This document shows positions 9,558 through 18,076 of a stretch of DNA of 64,000 bases, in pieces (positions within the stretch are counted from its first letter, which is position 1; each line of letters starts with the position of its first letter). Source of the stretch: Sphingobium sp. DEHP117 (GTDB lineage: Bacteria > Pseudomonadota > Alphaproteobacteria > Sphingomonadales > Sphingomonadaceae). A model generated the notes under the pieces. It saw only the letters and a list, made by a program, of their open reading frames with translations. It searched no databases and was not told the origin of the DNA. The stretch lies in the NCBI RefSeq assembly GCF_030867385.1, contig NZ_JAPFBJ010000002.1:721001-785000 (forward strand). The letters run 5' to 3'. Made by a program: the position numbers and the translations under genes.

Positions 9558-10448
9558 TCAGGTCAGCGCCGTCCTGAACAAGGCGAGCATCCGGCTCCAC
9601 GCCTTTTCGGCCTGCTCCTTGTCATAGACCGGTGCGTCGATGGTGCACCAGCCATGCTGTGCGGGATAGACCTCGATCTCCGCCGTGCGCCCTGCCGCCT
9701 TTGCCGCTTCACGCAGCGCATCCTTGGTGGCGGGTTCGCGCGCGTCGTCGTTCTGCGCGATGGCGATCAGCAGCGCGGCCTTCATCTTCGGCAGCAGCAG
9801 GTGCGGGCTGTCCGCCGCAGTCGTGACGAGGCCGCCGCCATGAAACGAGGCAATCGCGCCCACATGATCCGGCCGCGCCGCCGCCGTGCGAAAGGTGAAC
9901 GGCCCCCCCATGCAATAGCCGCTGCTGCCCATCTTGCGCTTGGCGTCAACGGCAGGCTGTTTGGCGAGCCAGTCGACGAAGCTGGCGGCGTCCGCGCTCG
10001 TTCCTGCGGGCGTGATGGCCGCGATCATCGGCTTGAGGCGCGCCTGCCCCTCTTCCGTCCACCATTCGGCGAGAGTGTTGAGGATTGGCGCCTTGGCAGA
10101 GCGGTAATATTGATTGACGACGAGCACCGCATAGCCCGCCTGCGCGAGGCGTGTGCCCATGACCTGATAGGCTTGGCGCAAGCCGGCGATATCGGGCCAC
10201 AGGATGACGGCTGGGTGTCGCCCTTTTGCCTGATGCACGAAATAGGCATCGGCGGTGCCATCTGCCATCGGGATCGAAACCGTGCTGGCGGTCACCGCCG
10301 GTTCTGCCGTGCCGCTGGCCGCCATCGCCGCCCCGGGGAGCATCATCGCGACAGAGGCGCTCGCACCCAGCCCGGCAAATTCGCGGCGATCGAGCGCGCG
10401 CGCCTGCATCCAGCGGTCGTTTTCGGCTTCGGAGATTTCATCGCACAT
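9558..10448 (-). CDS. Dienelactone-hydrolase-family protein with Tat-like leader
   Basis: 296-residue alpha/beta hydrolase of the DLH family. Nucleophile Cys179 sits in GYCMGG; Asp234/235 (AQNDD) and His265 (AQHGW) complete a plausible Cys-Asp-His triad. Residues 20-45 (DRREFAGLGASASVAMMLPG) resemble a twin-arginine leader placed after about 20 extra N-terminal residues, so the enzyme may be exported. The natural substrate is unknown; classical members hydrolyse dienelactone in chlorocatechol breakdown, but no such pathway genes are nearby. AAAGGCG precedes the start. Confidence 0.85.
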   Translation of the reverse strand: MCDEISEAENDRWMQARALDRREFAGLGASASVAMMLPGAAMAASGTAEPAVTASTVSIPMADGTADAYFVHQAKGRHPAVILWPDIAGLRQAYQVMGTRLAQAGYAVLVVNQYYRSAKAPILNTLAEWWTEEGQARLKPMIAAITPAGTSADAASFVDWLAKQPAVDAKRKMGSSGYCMGGPFTFRTAAARPDHVGAIASFHGGGLVTTAADSPHLLLPKMKAALLIAIAQNDDAREPATKDALREAAKAAGRTAEIEVYPAQHGWCTIDAPVYDKEQAEKAWSRMLALFRTALT

Positions 10449-10548
10449 CGGATCGCCTTTCGCTCAGTCGGTGCCCAACCGCTGACCGCACAATATCCTC
10501 GGCGGGTCACTCCACAAGCCCTTTCCCGCCGCGCGTTGGTGATGCGCA

Positions 10549-10590
10549 CAAAAAAACGGGCCGATGGCCACTCCGGCGCATCGACCCGTT
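10549..10590 (-). terminator. Rho-independent terminator of the F0 ATP synthase operon
   Basis: Read on the minus strand, arms 10579-10590 and 10555-10566 form a 12-bp stem with one G-U pair, followed by a run of eight Ts (10549-10556, the last two overlapping the stem end). It lies about 30 nt beyond the atpF stop codon. Confidence 0.88.
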
Positions 10591-10619
10591 CCTTGATCTG
10601 ATCCGAAGCGGCAACCGCC

Positions 10620-11258
10620 TCAGTTAAGGCCGCCCAGCCCCTTGATCGCGCTGTCGACCATTGTCTTGTCGGCCTTGGCGTCGTGGTTCTGCGCGATCAG
10701 CGCGGCGGCGGCGCTGGTCGCGGCGCTGACGGCCTTGGCGCGGATGTCGGCAATGGCCGTGCGCTCGGCGGCGGCGATCTTGTCTTCCGCCATCTTCTGG
10801 CGGCGCTTCACCAGCGCGGCGGCATTGGTCTTGGCCTCTGCAACGAGGTTCGCGGCTTCGTCTTCGGCGCGGGCGCGCAGCGCTTCGGCCTCTTTCTCCG
10901 CTCCGGCGATCTTCTTCTGATACTCGGCCTTCAGCGCCTCCGCCTCGGCGCGCAGCTTGGCGGCCTCGTCGAGCTGGATGCGGATGCCCGCAATCTGGCC
11001 ATCGAGCGCCTTGCCGATCACGGCGGGCACCTTCTTCCAGATCAACACGAGGATGAACACCGCCATCGCGATGCTGACGACGGTGGTTGCGTTGAGATAC
11101 CCCCCCGCGCCGCCGATGGCCGGATCGGGCGCGTGATGCTCGGGCCCGCCTACCGCCTCGGTGGTGGCATGCACCTCGCCCTGAATGTCCTGCACCTTGT
11201 CGGCGTTTTCGAGGTTATGCGCCACAGCCGCGCTGCTCTCCGAAACATTGTCAACCAT
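10620..11258 (-). CDS. atpF: ATP synthase F0 subunit b
   Basis: 212-residue b subunit, the peripheral stalk that holds F1 to the membrane part. An unusual hydrophilic N-terminal extension of about 50 residues precedes the membrane segment (TTVVSIAMAVFILVLIWKKV), then a charged coiled coil rich in Ala/Glu/Lys to about residue 180. WKKVPAVIGKALDGQIAGIR is the typical alphaproteobacterial b-subunit stretch. It overlaps the b' gene by 8 nt and is last in the operon. Confidence 0.92.
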   Translation of the reverse strand: MVDNVSESSAAVAHNLENADKVQDIQGEVHATTEAVGGPEHHAPDPAIGGAGGYLNATTVVSIAMAVFILVLIWKKVPAVIGKALDGQIAGIRIQLDEAAKLRAEAEALKAEYQKKIAGAEKEAEALRARAEDEAANLVAEAKTNAAALVKRRQKMAEDKIAAAERTAIADIRAKAVSAATSAAAALIAQNHDAKADKTMVDSAIKGLGGLN

Positions 11259-11742
11259 TGAGCGCCGCCTTCACTGCCGTCTTCGCCGCATCGGGCGTGA
11301 TCGACACGCCCGAAATCCGGGCGACCATGTCCTGCGCGGCCTCGGCAGACACCGCCTCGATTTCCGCCAGCGCCTTGGCCGAGGCTGCGGCAATGGCCGC
11401 CTCCGCTTCGGCGAGCTTGGCCGCAATCTTCTTGTCCTCGGCAGCGACCTTCTTTTCCGCGTCCTTGGCCGCCTTGGCCTTGGCTGCGGCAACGATTGCC
11501 TGTGCCGAAGCGCGGGCTTCCGCGTCACGGGCGCGGTTCTGCTCTTCCAGCTCGTCCGCGCGGGCGAAGCTCGCCTTGGCGGTGGCGAGATCCTCGGCGA
11601 TCTTTGCGTCGCGCGCATCGACCGTCGATTGCACCTTGGGCACCATGCCCAGGCCGATCACGAAGAATACGAAGCCGAACGTCAGCAGCAGCCAGAAGAT
11701 CTGGGAGCTGTATGTCGCGGCCAACTGGGCTATCTGAGGCAT
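11251..11742 (-). CDS. atpF2: ATP synthase F0 subunit b'
   Basis: 163-residue second peripheral-stalk subunit. A membrane segment at about 12-32 (SQIFWLLLTFGFVFFVIGLG) is followed by VPKVQSTVDARDAKIAEDL and a long Ala/Glu/Lys coiled coil. Having distinct b and b' genes, b' first, is characteristic of alphaproteobacteria and photosynthetic lineages. Translation of atpF starts within its last codons (8-nt overlap), suggesting coupling so that b and b' are made in equal amounts. Confidence 0.92.
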   Translation of the reverse strand: MPQIAQLAATYSSQIFWLLLTFGFVFFVIGLGMVPKVQSTVDARDAKIAEDLATAKASFARADELEEQNRARDAEARASAQAIVAAAKAKAAKDAEKKVAAEDKKIAAKLAEAEAAIAAASAKALAEIEAVSAEAAQDMVARISGVSITPDAAKTAVKAALNG

Positions 11743-11819
11743 TGCACCCGTCCCGTTAAGTCACACCATGAAGCGGGCGGGCGCTCAATGGCCCGCCCCG
11801 CCTTGTTCCGTCGCTGAAA

Positions 11820-12047
11820 TCAGGCGACGAAGATCAGGATCATCGACACAACGAACGCCAGCAGGCCGAGAAGCTCGGCAGCGGCGAAGCCGATGAACAG
11901 GCGGCCCTGCTGGCCGTCAGCGGCCGAAGGGTTGCGCAGCGCGCTCTCGAGGAACGAGCCAAAAACATTGCCCACGCCCAGGGCGGCCATGCCCGCACCG
12001 ATTGCTGCGAGACCGGCACCGATCAGCTTTGCGGCTTCTGCGTCCAT
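11820..12047 (-). CDS. atpE: ATP synthase F0 subunit c
   Basis: 75-residue proteolipid that builds the proton-driven rotor ring. Two hydrophobic helices flank the polar loop RNPSAADGQQGRLF; the proton-carrying carboxylate is Glu58 in FAAAELLGLLAF. The first helix has the GAGLAAIGAGMAALGVG glycine/alanine pattern that sets ring packing. It is between atpB and the b' gene, with 46 and 77 nt gaps. Confidence 0.96.
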   Translation of the reverse strand: MDAEAAKLIGAGLAAIGAGMAALGVGNVFGSFLESALRNPSAADGQQGRLFIGFAAAELLGLLAFVVSMILIFVA

Positions 12048-12093
12048 AATGATAACTCCTTTTCTAAACTCGTCTTGAAGATGGATGGAAAAC

Positions 12094-12882
12094 TCAGTGG
12101 AGATGCTCGGCGTCGTTGATGTAGAGCGACGTCAGCAGCGCGAAAACATAGGCCTGGATACAGGCGACCAGCATTTCGAGTGCGCTGATGCCGATCATCA
12201 GCGTGAAGCTGGGAATGCCGACCAGCGCGCCATAGCCCAGGCCCGCATTGGTTGAGTTGATGACGAACCCGGCGAGAACCTTGAGCAGCACGTGGCCCGC
12301 CGTCATCGCGACGAACAGCCGCAGGCCGAGCGAAAACGGGCGCACGAGGAACGACACCAGCTCGATCGGGAAGATCACCGGGATCATCGGCAGCGGCGTG
12401 CCATGCGGCACGAACAGCGAGAAAAAGTGCAGGCCATGCTTCCAGAAGCCGACGATCAGCACGATCGAAAAGCTCATGATCGCGAGGACGCCGGTAACGG
12501 TGAAGTGGCTGGTGAAGGTGAAGGGGTGCAGGCCGAAAAGGCCGATGGGCAGCAGGCCGAGCAGGTTCGCCATCAGGATGAACATGAAGATGGAGAAGAC
12601 GTAGGGCACATATTTCTTGCCCGCCGCGCCCACATTTTCCATCATCAGCTTGTTGATGAAGCCGGTGAAAAACTCCACCGCCATCTGCCAGCGGCCGGGA
12701 ACGAGCTGGCGCTTCATGCCACCGGCAACGAAGATCCACAGCACCACGGCCGTGATGACCATCCACAGCGCGCTGTTGGTGAACGCGATGTTGTAGCCGC
12801 CCAGCGCGAGATGATCGGTGCCGAACAGCGGCTCGATCGCAAACTGGTGCATCGGGTCGATTTTGCCGGATTCTGCTGCCAC
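12094..12882 (-). CDS. atpB: ATP synthase F0 subunit a
   Basis: 262-residue membrane subunit forming the two proton half-channels beside the c-ring. The essential arginine lies in FSLGLRLFVAMTAGHVLLK near residue 190; multiple hydrophobic segments surround it, and FALLTSLYINDAEH is the C-terminus. It is second in the atpI-B-E-b'-b operon. The F1 genes are not in this window, consistent with the split atp loci usual in alphaproteobacteria. Confidence 0.96.
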   Translation of the reverse strand: MAAESGKIDPMHQFAIEPLFGTDHLALGGYNIAFTNSALWMVITAVVLWIFVAGGMKRQLVPGRWQMAVEFFTGFINKLMMENVGAAGKKYVPYVFSIFMFILMANLLGLLPIGLFGLHPFTFTSHFTVTGVLAIMSFSIVLIVGFWKHGLHFFSLFVPHGTPLPMIPVIFPIELVSFLVRPFSLGLRLFVAMTAGHVLLKVLAGFVINSTNAGLGYGALVGIPSFTLMIGISALEMLVACIQAYVFALLTSLYINDAEHLH

Positions 12883-12926
12883 GCTTAGCCCCTAAAAAAC
12901 CACTCTGTCCTGCGACGAAAGCGCCC

Positions 12927-13256
12927 TCATTCCTTCGGGCGCTGCATCGAAATCCTGTAGATGTTCCTGAAGGCCACGATAATCCCCAGAAAGAGGAAGA
13001 CCAGCAGGAGCCAGGGCTGCGTGCCGAGGAAGTGGTCCAAAACCCACCCAACCAGCGCGCCGCCGGCAATCCCCCCGATCAGTTCGGCAAGAACCCGATT
13101 GCCGAGGCGGGTGTTTGCATCCGCCTGTTCATCGCGCTGGCCGGTCCTGATCCGCTCGGTCCGCTCGACTTGCTCGATTCGCTCTTTGAGCGAGGCAACG
13201 CGCGGGTCTTCGCCAACAGGGTCTTGCCCGGGTTCGTTTTCCGTCATTTCAGCCAT
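12927..13256 (-). CDS. atpI: AtpI/AtpZ-family ATP synthase accessory protein
   Basis: 109-residue protein at the head of the F0 operon. A charged N-terminal half (about 1-50) is followed by two membrane helices (LAELIGGIAGGALVGWVLDH and PWLLLVFLFLGIIVAFRNIY). AtpI proteins aid c-ring assembly or cation supply. The glycine-rich first helix and FRNIYR end are typical of the short alphaproteobacterial form. It starts the transcript that ends at the 10549-10590 terminator. Confidence 0.88.
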   Translation of the reverse strand: MAEMTENEPGQDPVGEDPRVASLKERIEQVERTERIRTGQRDEQADANTRLGNRVLAELIGGIAGGALVGWVLDHFLGTQPWLLLVFLFLGIIVAFRNIYRISMQRPKE

Positions 13257-13297
13257 CCTTCTCCAGCATGATGCCGGAAATACAACGCTTGAAACGC

Positions 13298-13323
13298 AAA
13301 AGCCGCACCCGTCAAGGCGCGGC
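13298..13323 (-). terminator. Rho-independent terminator after ydbH-ynbE-ydbL
   Basis: On the minus strand, arms 13316-13323 and 13302-13310 pair over about 8 bp (one G-U) around a 5-nt loop, followed by TTTT (13298-13301). It lies about 90 nt beyond the ydbL stop and 40 nt before atpI, so it separates the two operons. Confidence 0.7.
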
Positions 13324-13412
13324 CCGTTTAGAAAGGGGAAAGGTTCAAGTCAACCGGCCTTAGGGGTTGATCCGAAACAGGCCGCGTTGCGGCGTTTCGG
13401 CTGGTGCGGCCC

Positions 13413-13808
13413 TCATCCAGCCGTTGCGCAGTAATCGGGCAGGGCGATCGGGCCGCTGCCCTTGGTCTGCCACGGGCCGGTACCGATGCGATAGGCCTGC
13501 CCCGGCTTCACCCTCATGGAGAGCGTCTGGCATCCGGTGGCCGCGGCAACATCCGCAACGGTAACGCCGCGCTTGGCGGCGAGGTCGGTATAAGCTGCGC
13601 GGCGCTTGATGTTGATGGCGTTCACTTCCTCGCGCACAGCGTCGCTGACCGCGCCGACAATGCCGAGATAGCCGTCGGACTGCTCGCCAACCGATCCGGC
13701 GGAAAGCGCCTGCGCCACCGCGCCCTGCGCCCGCACAGGGCCGCTGAGGAGAGCACCGGCGGCAAGCGTGCCCAGCGCGGCGGCGATGAAAAGAGCTTTG
13801 CGTGTCAT
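13413..13808 (-). CDS. ydbL: YdbL/DUF1318-family periplasmic protein
   Basis: 131-residue protein with an N-terminal signal peptide (MTRKALFIAAALGTLAAGAL, cleavage likely near VRAQG). The mature part contains the YdbL core: GYLGIVGAVSDAVREEVNAI, then KRRAAYTDLAAKRGVTVADV and the Cys-containing tail. In E. coli ydbH-ynbE-ydbL, YdbL is a periplasmic partner that modulates the YdbH-YnbE envelope bridge. The start ATGA overlaps the ynbE stop by 4 nt, so the genes are translationally coupled. Confidence 0.88.
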   Translation of the reverse strand: MTRKALFIAAALGTLAAGALLSGPVRAQGAVAQALSAGSVGEQSDGYLGIVGAVSDAVREEVNAINIKRRAAYTDLAAKRGVTVADVAAATGCQTLSMRVKPGQAYRIGTGPWQTKGSGPIALPDYCATAG

Positions 13809-14026
13809 TGCGGAAACAACTCCGGGTTATTCTGGATGAGGTCCTGCGCGTCTTTCTGGAGGCGCACGATCACTTCCTGTTGAACCTTCACATTGAGGTT
13901 GATTTCGATCGGCCTGTCTGGCGCCTTCACCGTGATGCACCCGCCCAGAAGCAGGCAGGCCACCCCGATGCCAAACGCCTTTCCAGCCCGCAGACCGGCA
14001 TCTCCCTCGCCCAATACAACGATCAT
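13805..14026 (-). CDS. ynbE: YnbE-family outer-membrane lipoprotein
   Basis: 73-residue lipoprotein. The lipobox LLGGC gives lipidated Cys30; after cleavage about 44 residues remain, with the conserved RPIEINLNVKVQQEVIVRL segment. In the E. coli system, this small outer-membrane lipoprotein caps the inner-membrane-anchored YdbH tube to form a lipid conduit. The first about 15 residues are polar and may be a misassigned start; the 4-nt ATGA overlap with ydbH nonetheless favours the ATG used. Confidence 0.87.
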   Translation of the reverse strand: MIVVLGEGDAGLRAGKAFGIGVACLLLGGCITVKAPDRPIEINLNVKVQQEVIVRLQKDAQDLIQNNPELFPQ

Positions 14027-17000
14027 TTCGTCTCCCCTGATGGCACAGTCTGGCTTTCGCCGGGCTGAACGGCAAGCCCATTTCGCTTCACCGGCGTGTA
14101 GCCCTCGCCCAGATGCTGGGATATCAGCAAGGATGGGTCGGTAAACGAACGCGCGGTGTTGATAAGCCCGCGGAACGGCGCGCTTATCTTGATGTTGAAG
14201 ATGAACGGCAGGCCGACGAACTGCTGCGCGATCGGCTTGGGCACGCTGGAAAGCTCACCCCGGTTGACGCCGTTGAACGCCACCTGCGTCACCACCTCGC
14301 CGTCGATGGCGCCATCCATCAGGATGGTGAGGCACTTATATTGCAGGTCCTTCAGCGCATCGAAGGCGAGCCGCCCCATCCGCCCCAGATTTTCGTTGGA
14401 CACTTGGCCCACATAAGCGAGGCGGCCGCCCTGGCGGGTGCGGTCGCACGGGATGCTCACTCCTTCGACATGATCGAGCACCAGGGGCGGCATGCCGGAT
14501 TGCCGCGCCGTCAATATCCCGCCGACGATCCGTCCACCCTGCGCATCGAACACCATCGGCAGCAGCCCGTCGAACGTGCCGGTGGCGGAGATATTTTCCA
14601 GCTCCATCAGCTGGATGAATGCGCCCGCCTGCAGGCCCACCACGCGGAAGGTCATGGCGCGTGGCTTCTCGGCGCTCATGTCCATCACCGTGGGCAGCAT
14701 AGAGAGCGCGCCGCCCGCGAACGGCCACTCGCCGCCCAAAATCTGCACCCGCTGGCCCGGCAGCAACGCATAGCGGATCAGCCCGTCGCGCACCTCTACG
14801 CCGGGGTTGATGGAGGCAAGGCGCATCTCCTGCGCTGGCGCGGTGACGAGGCCGAGCAGGTCGGTGAAATGCACCCGCGTTGAGAGGCCGCGCACCGGGC
14901 CGAATGCGGCGGCGAGATTGGTGCCGTCGGTAAGGAAGGTCCCGCTGCTTGTGACCTGTTGCGGTGTCCAGTCGATCCGCCCGCCGCCCGTCACCATGCC
15001 CTCGACATTGGCGACGACGCCGAGCGCGATGTGCGTGATCTCATCCGGCTGAAGCGCCTTGTCGAATCGCAGCGCGCCGATATCGAATTCCGCGCTGCCG
15101 CCGCCCGAATCCAGCACATGCCGCACCGATACCGTGGCGATGCGCCGCTCCCGCCCCGGCAGGTGCAGGCTGCCGCCGGCATCGATCCGCCCGTTGGCAA
15201 GGGTGAGGCGAAAATCCTCCGACTCGATCGGGTTGAACCGGTCGGGCGTCGCATCGTCTAGCACGAGGATGCGCCCTTTTAGCGCGAGCGCGCCGTTCGC
15301 GAACGTCCAGTCGGCGCGGCCTTCGCGCACCAGCAGCGGCACCGTGCCGATCTTCGCCTCGATGCCGCTTGCCGATCCGCTCAGCCCCGCCGCCAAGGCG
15401 CGCCCGTCCAGCCGCGCGGCGGAGAGCAGCACCGGCGCATCGCTGCGCCCCAGCCGCAGCCGCGCATCCGCCAGCGCAAAGCCGTCGCGCAGGCTGTAAC
15501 GCGCGCTCCCGGCCTCCAGCCGCATGGGAGATTCGCCTATCCGCCCATTGAGGTTCGTCTGCCCCAAGGCAACGCCGCCGCCCGGCCGCCCGCCACGCCA
15601 TACCAGCATCCCGCCATCGACGGGGCAGGCGCGCCCGGTATAGGCGTCTAGGCTGAGCGCGCCTGCCTTGAGGCCGCCGATGCGCAGGGGCGCGCAAGCG
15701 GGGTTGACGATCAATCCGCGCGGCCCCCATTCTGCCACCAGCGGCATCGCCAGCCCGCGCAGGCGTCCATCGGGCATCGGCCCATCGAGCGTGAAGGCGG
15801 TCGTGATCCGCGTTACCCCGCCCGCACGCGGCGCGAACCGTACTGACGCCAGCTCCAGCCGCGCGTCGCCTGCGGCATAGGGCTGGGCAAACATCTCGCC
15901 CGCCAAACCGCCCGCTGTTGGATGCAGCCGCAAGGCAAGCTCTGGCAGGCCACCACCGCTGGCCGTCATTCCTCCTTCGAGCGCCCAGCGCATGTCGGGA
16001 AGCGACAGGTCAATCCGTCCGCCGTCACTCAGCGCGATCCGCCCGCCGCGCCCGCCTGTCAGCCCGAGCGCGTTGATCTTCAGCGCGGCCTTGCTGCCCT
16101 GCTGGCCGAATGTGAAACGGCTCTCCAAACGGTTGTCTGCCTGCAGCGCGCCCACACTGTCCGCCAGCCTGGCGAGCAGGGGTCCTACAGGCGTGGATGC
16201 GGTGCTGCGCGCCGCTGCTCGCAAGGCCTGCGCATCCAATCCCTTCATGCTCAGGCCGCGCGCGTCGAACGCTCCCTCGCCGCGTGTTCCCTTGGCATTG
16301 CCTTCAAAGCTCAGGCGCAGGCGGGGCGTGGATGCGAGCAGCCCCGGTGCCCGCGCCGCGCGCGCCTCGCCCACAAGGCTTCCCTGCCATGCGTCCAGCG
16401 CAGGAGATAATGTTACATCGGGTTGGATCGCCAGCCCTGCCAGCGTCATCCCCCCACATCCCAGCGCCCCCGCGCGCACCGGGCCAGAGAGGCGCGGCGC
16501 CCCGCCATCGTGCATTTCCACGTGGAAAAAGCCACTGACAAGCGGCGTGACGCACCCCCCTGCCTTCACGTCCCGCATCAACGCCGCCGCCGTGCCGGCA
16601 AACCCGCCGTGCAGTTCCCCTGCTCCGCTCAGCGCAAGGCCAAGTGGCCCCAGTGGCGTCTCGATCCGCGCCCGCGCATCCTCCAGCGTCAGGTCGATAT
16701 CGGGCAGGCTGAATGGCGCGGTTGACTGGGGATCGCGAAATTTGTCCAGCTCGCCCAGGTGCAGCCCGCTCGCATCCGCCCGGCCGAACACCCGCACTCC
16801 GCGCGCCCGCACCGCCACCACGCGCGGCGCGCGCAGGCCATAGCCAATGTCCACCTCGACAGACCGTGCGACAAGGTCCGGCCGCGCGGGATCCCCCAGA
16901 ACGAGGTTCTCGATCCGCTGGGTACGCAGCGCGATCTGGCTGACCCGATAACTTGCCCGCACCCCGCGTTCGGCGAGCGCGCGTTCAATATAATGCTCCG

Positions 17001-17100
17001 CCACCGGCACGCGCCGCAGCCACAGGACCGCGAGTGCCGCTATCAGCAGCAAGCCCAGGAGCGCGACGATCCGGCGTGTCATGAGGGAGGATACGCGCAT
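14023..17100 (-). CDS. ydbH: YdbH-like AsmA/TamB-type intermembrane phospholipid transport protein
   Basis: 1025-residue protein. An N-terminal anchor at about 9-27 (RRIVALLGLLLIAALAVLWL) leads into a very long beta-rich periplasmic region made of repetitive strands, as in the YdbH/TamB/YhdP bridge proteins that move phospholipid to the outer membrane. The conserved C-terminal block includes LLPGQRVQILGGEWPFAGG and ends in GLPFIFNIKISAPFRGLINT. Family and partners agree with the ynbE and ydbL genes that follow with 4-nt overlaps. The start at 17100 is chosen for the AAGGA upstream; the open frame extends to 17307, into radC on the other strand, but looks non-coding. Confidence 0.87.
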   Translation of the reverse strand: MRVSSLMTRRIVALLGLLLIAALAVLWLRRVPVAEHYIERALAERGVRASYRVSQIALRTQRIENLVLGDPARPDLVARSVEVDIGYGLRAPRVVAVRARGVRVFGRADASGLHLGELDKFRDPQSTAPFSLPDIDLTLEDARARIETPLGPLGLALSGAGELHGGFAGTAAALMRDVKAGGCVTPLVSGFFHVEMHDGGAPRLSGPVRAGALGCGGMTLAGLAIQPDVTLSPALDAWQGSLVGEARAARAPGLLASTPRLRLSFEGNAKGTRGEGAFDARGLSMKGLDAQALRAAARSTASTPVGPLLARLADSVGALQADNRLESRFTFGQQGSKAALKINALGLTGGRGGRIALSDGGRIDLSLPDMRWALEGGMTASGGGLPELALRLHPTAGGLAGEMFAQPYAAGDARLELASVRFAPRAGGVTRITTAFTLDGPMPDGRLRGLAMPLVAEWGPRGLIVNPACAPLRIGGLKAGALSLDAYTGRACPVDGGMLVWRGGRPGGGVALGQTNLNGRIGESPMRLEAGSARYSLRDGFALADARLRLGRSDAPVLLSAARLDGRALAAGLSGSASGIEAKIGTVPLLVREGRADWTFANGALALKGRILVLDDATPDRFNPIESEDFRLTLANGRIDAGGSLHLPGRERRIATVSVRHVLDSGGGSAEFDIGALRFDKALQPDEITHIALGVVANVEGMVTGGGRIDWTPQQVTSSGTFLTDGTNLAAAFGPVRGLSTRVHFTDLLGLVTAPAQEMRLASINPGVEVRDGLIRYALLPGQRVQILGGEWPFAGGALSMLPTVMDMSAEKPRAMTFRVVGLQAGAFIQLMELENISATGTFDGLLPMVFDAQGGRIVGGILTARQSGMPPLVLDHVEGVSIPCDRTRQGGRLAYVGQVSNENLGRMGRLAFDALKDLQYKCLTILMDGAIDGEVVTQVAFNGVNRGELSSVPKPIAQQFVGLPFIFNIKISAPFRGLINTARSFTDPSLLISQHLGEGYTPVKRNGLAVQPGESQTVPSGETK

Positions 17101-17152
17101 CGAACCGTAATTATCCTTGCGGGTGCATTTGGCAACGCTTAGCCAGAGGCAC

Positions 17153-17965
17153 ATGAATGGTGACTTGCCCGAAAAGGATATGCAAGCGGAACGGCTGAAC
17201 GATGCCGGATTTCGCCCCCCGGCGGCGGCCAGCCTCCTTGCCGAGTTGCCGGATATCGGGATGGCTCCGGAGCGGGCGTGCGAAAAGCCGGAGTCGCACC
17301 ACGGCACCGGTCATCGCGCCCGCCTGCGCCAGCGCCTTGCCGAAGGCGGGCCAGAGGCGCTGCTCGATCATGAACTGGTCGAATATCTGCTGGCGCTCGC
17401 CATTCCCCGGCGGGACACCAAGCCGCTCGCCAAGGCGCTGATCGCGCATTTCGGCGGCATCAATGGCGTGCTGACCGCTGAGTGGGAAGCGCTGTGTCGC
17501 TTTCCCGGCATGGGCGAAACCAGCACGGCAGCGCTGAAGATCGCGCAGGCGGCGGCGCTGCGCCTGCTGCGCGCGCCCGTGGCGCAACAGCCAATTCTCT
17601 CCAGCTGGCAGGCATTGCTCGATTATCTGCGCGCCGACATGGCTCACCTCAAGATCGAGCGGGTACGCGTGCTGCATCTCAACGCGCGCAATATGCTTAT
17701 CCGCGACGAGCATATGGCCGACGGCTCGGTTGATCAGGCGGCGATCTACACGCGCGAGGTGATCCGGCGCGCTATCGATCTCGGCTCGACTTCGCTCATT
17801 CTCGTGCACAACCATCCCAGCGGCTCGCCGCAGCCGAGCAAGCAGGACATTGCCGTTACCCGCAACATCATGGAGGCGGGCAAGCGTCTCGGCATCACGG
17901 TGCACGATCACATCATCATCGGCACCGAGGGGTATAGCAGCATGCGGACAATGGGTCTGTTCTGA
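17153..17965 (+). CDS. radC: RadC-family JAB/MPN-domain protein
   Basis: About 270 residues. An N-terminal helix-hairpin-helix-like region (LLDHELVEYLLALAIPRRDT and FPGMGETSTAALKIAQ) is followed by a JAB1/MPN metal-binding domain with HNHPSGSPQPSKQD (His-x-His...Asp). Named radC, although a direct DNA-repair role is doubtful in the literature. The start is uncertain: TTG at 17117, ATG at 17153 and ATG at 17180 are in frame, and none has a well-spaced ribosome site. It is divergent from ydbH. Confidence 0.9.
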   Translation: MNGDLPEKDMQAERLNDAGFRPPAAASLLAELPDIGMAPERACEKPESHHGTGHRARLRQRLAEGGPEALLDHELVEYLLALAIPRRDTKPLAKALIAHFGGINGVLTAEWEALCRFPGMGETSTAALKIAQAAALRLLRAPVAQQPILSSWQALLDYLRADMAHLKIERVRVLHLNARNMLIRDEHMADGSVDQAAIYTREVIRRAIDLGSTSLILVHNHPSGSPQPSKQDIAVTRNIMEAGKRLGITVHDHIIIGTEGYSSMRTMGLF

Positions 17966-18076
17966 AAAGAGTTCGGCCCACCCCCATACTCACCAGGTGG
18001 GCGTGGGAAGTGGGCCGTGGCGCGATCCGAGGCGCCTTATGCTTATGCAGTCAACAAGACCGCGTCTGGCGGGTGA

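Noticed and set aside
17974-18017. Hairpin with cggcccac/gtgggccg arms between radC and the EF-hand gene.
   Set aside because: Only 8 bp with a long imperfect loop and no T-run on either strand; not a convincing terminator.
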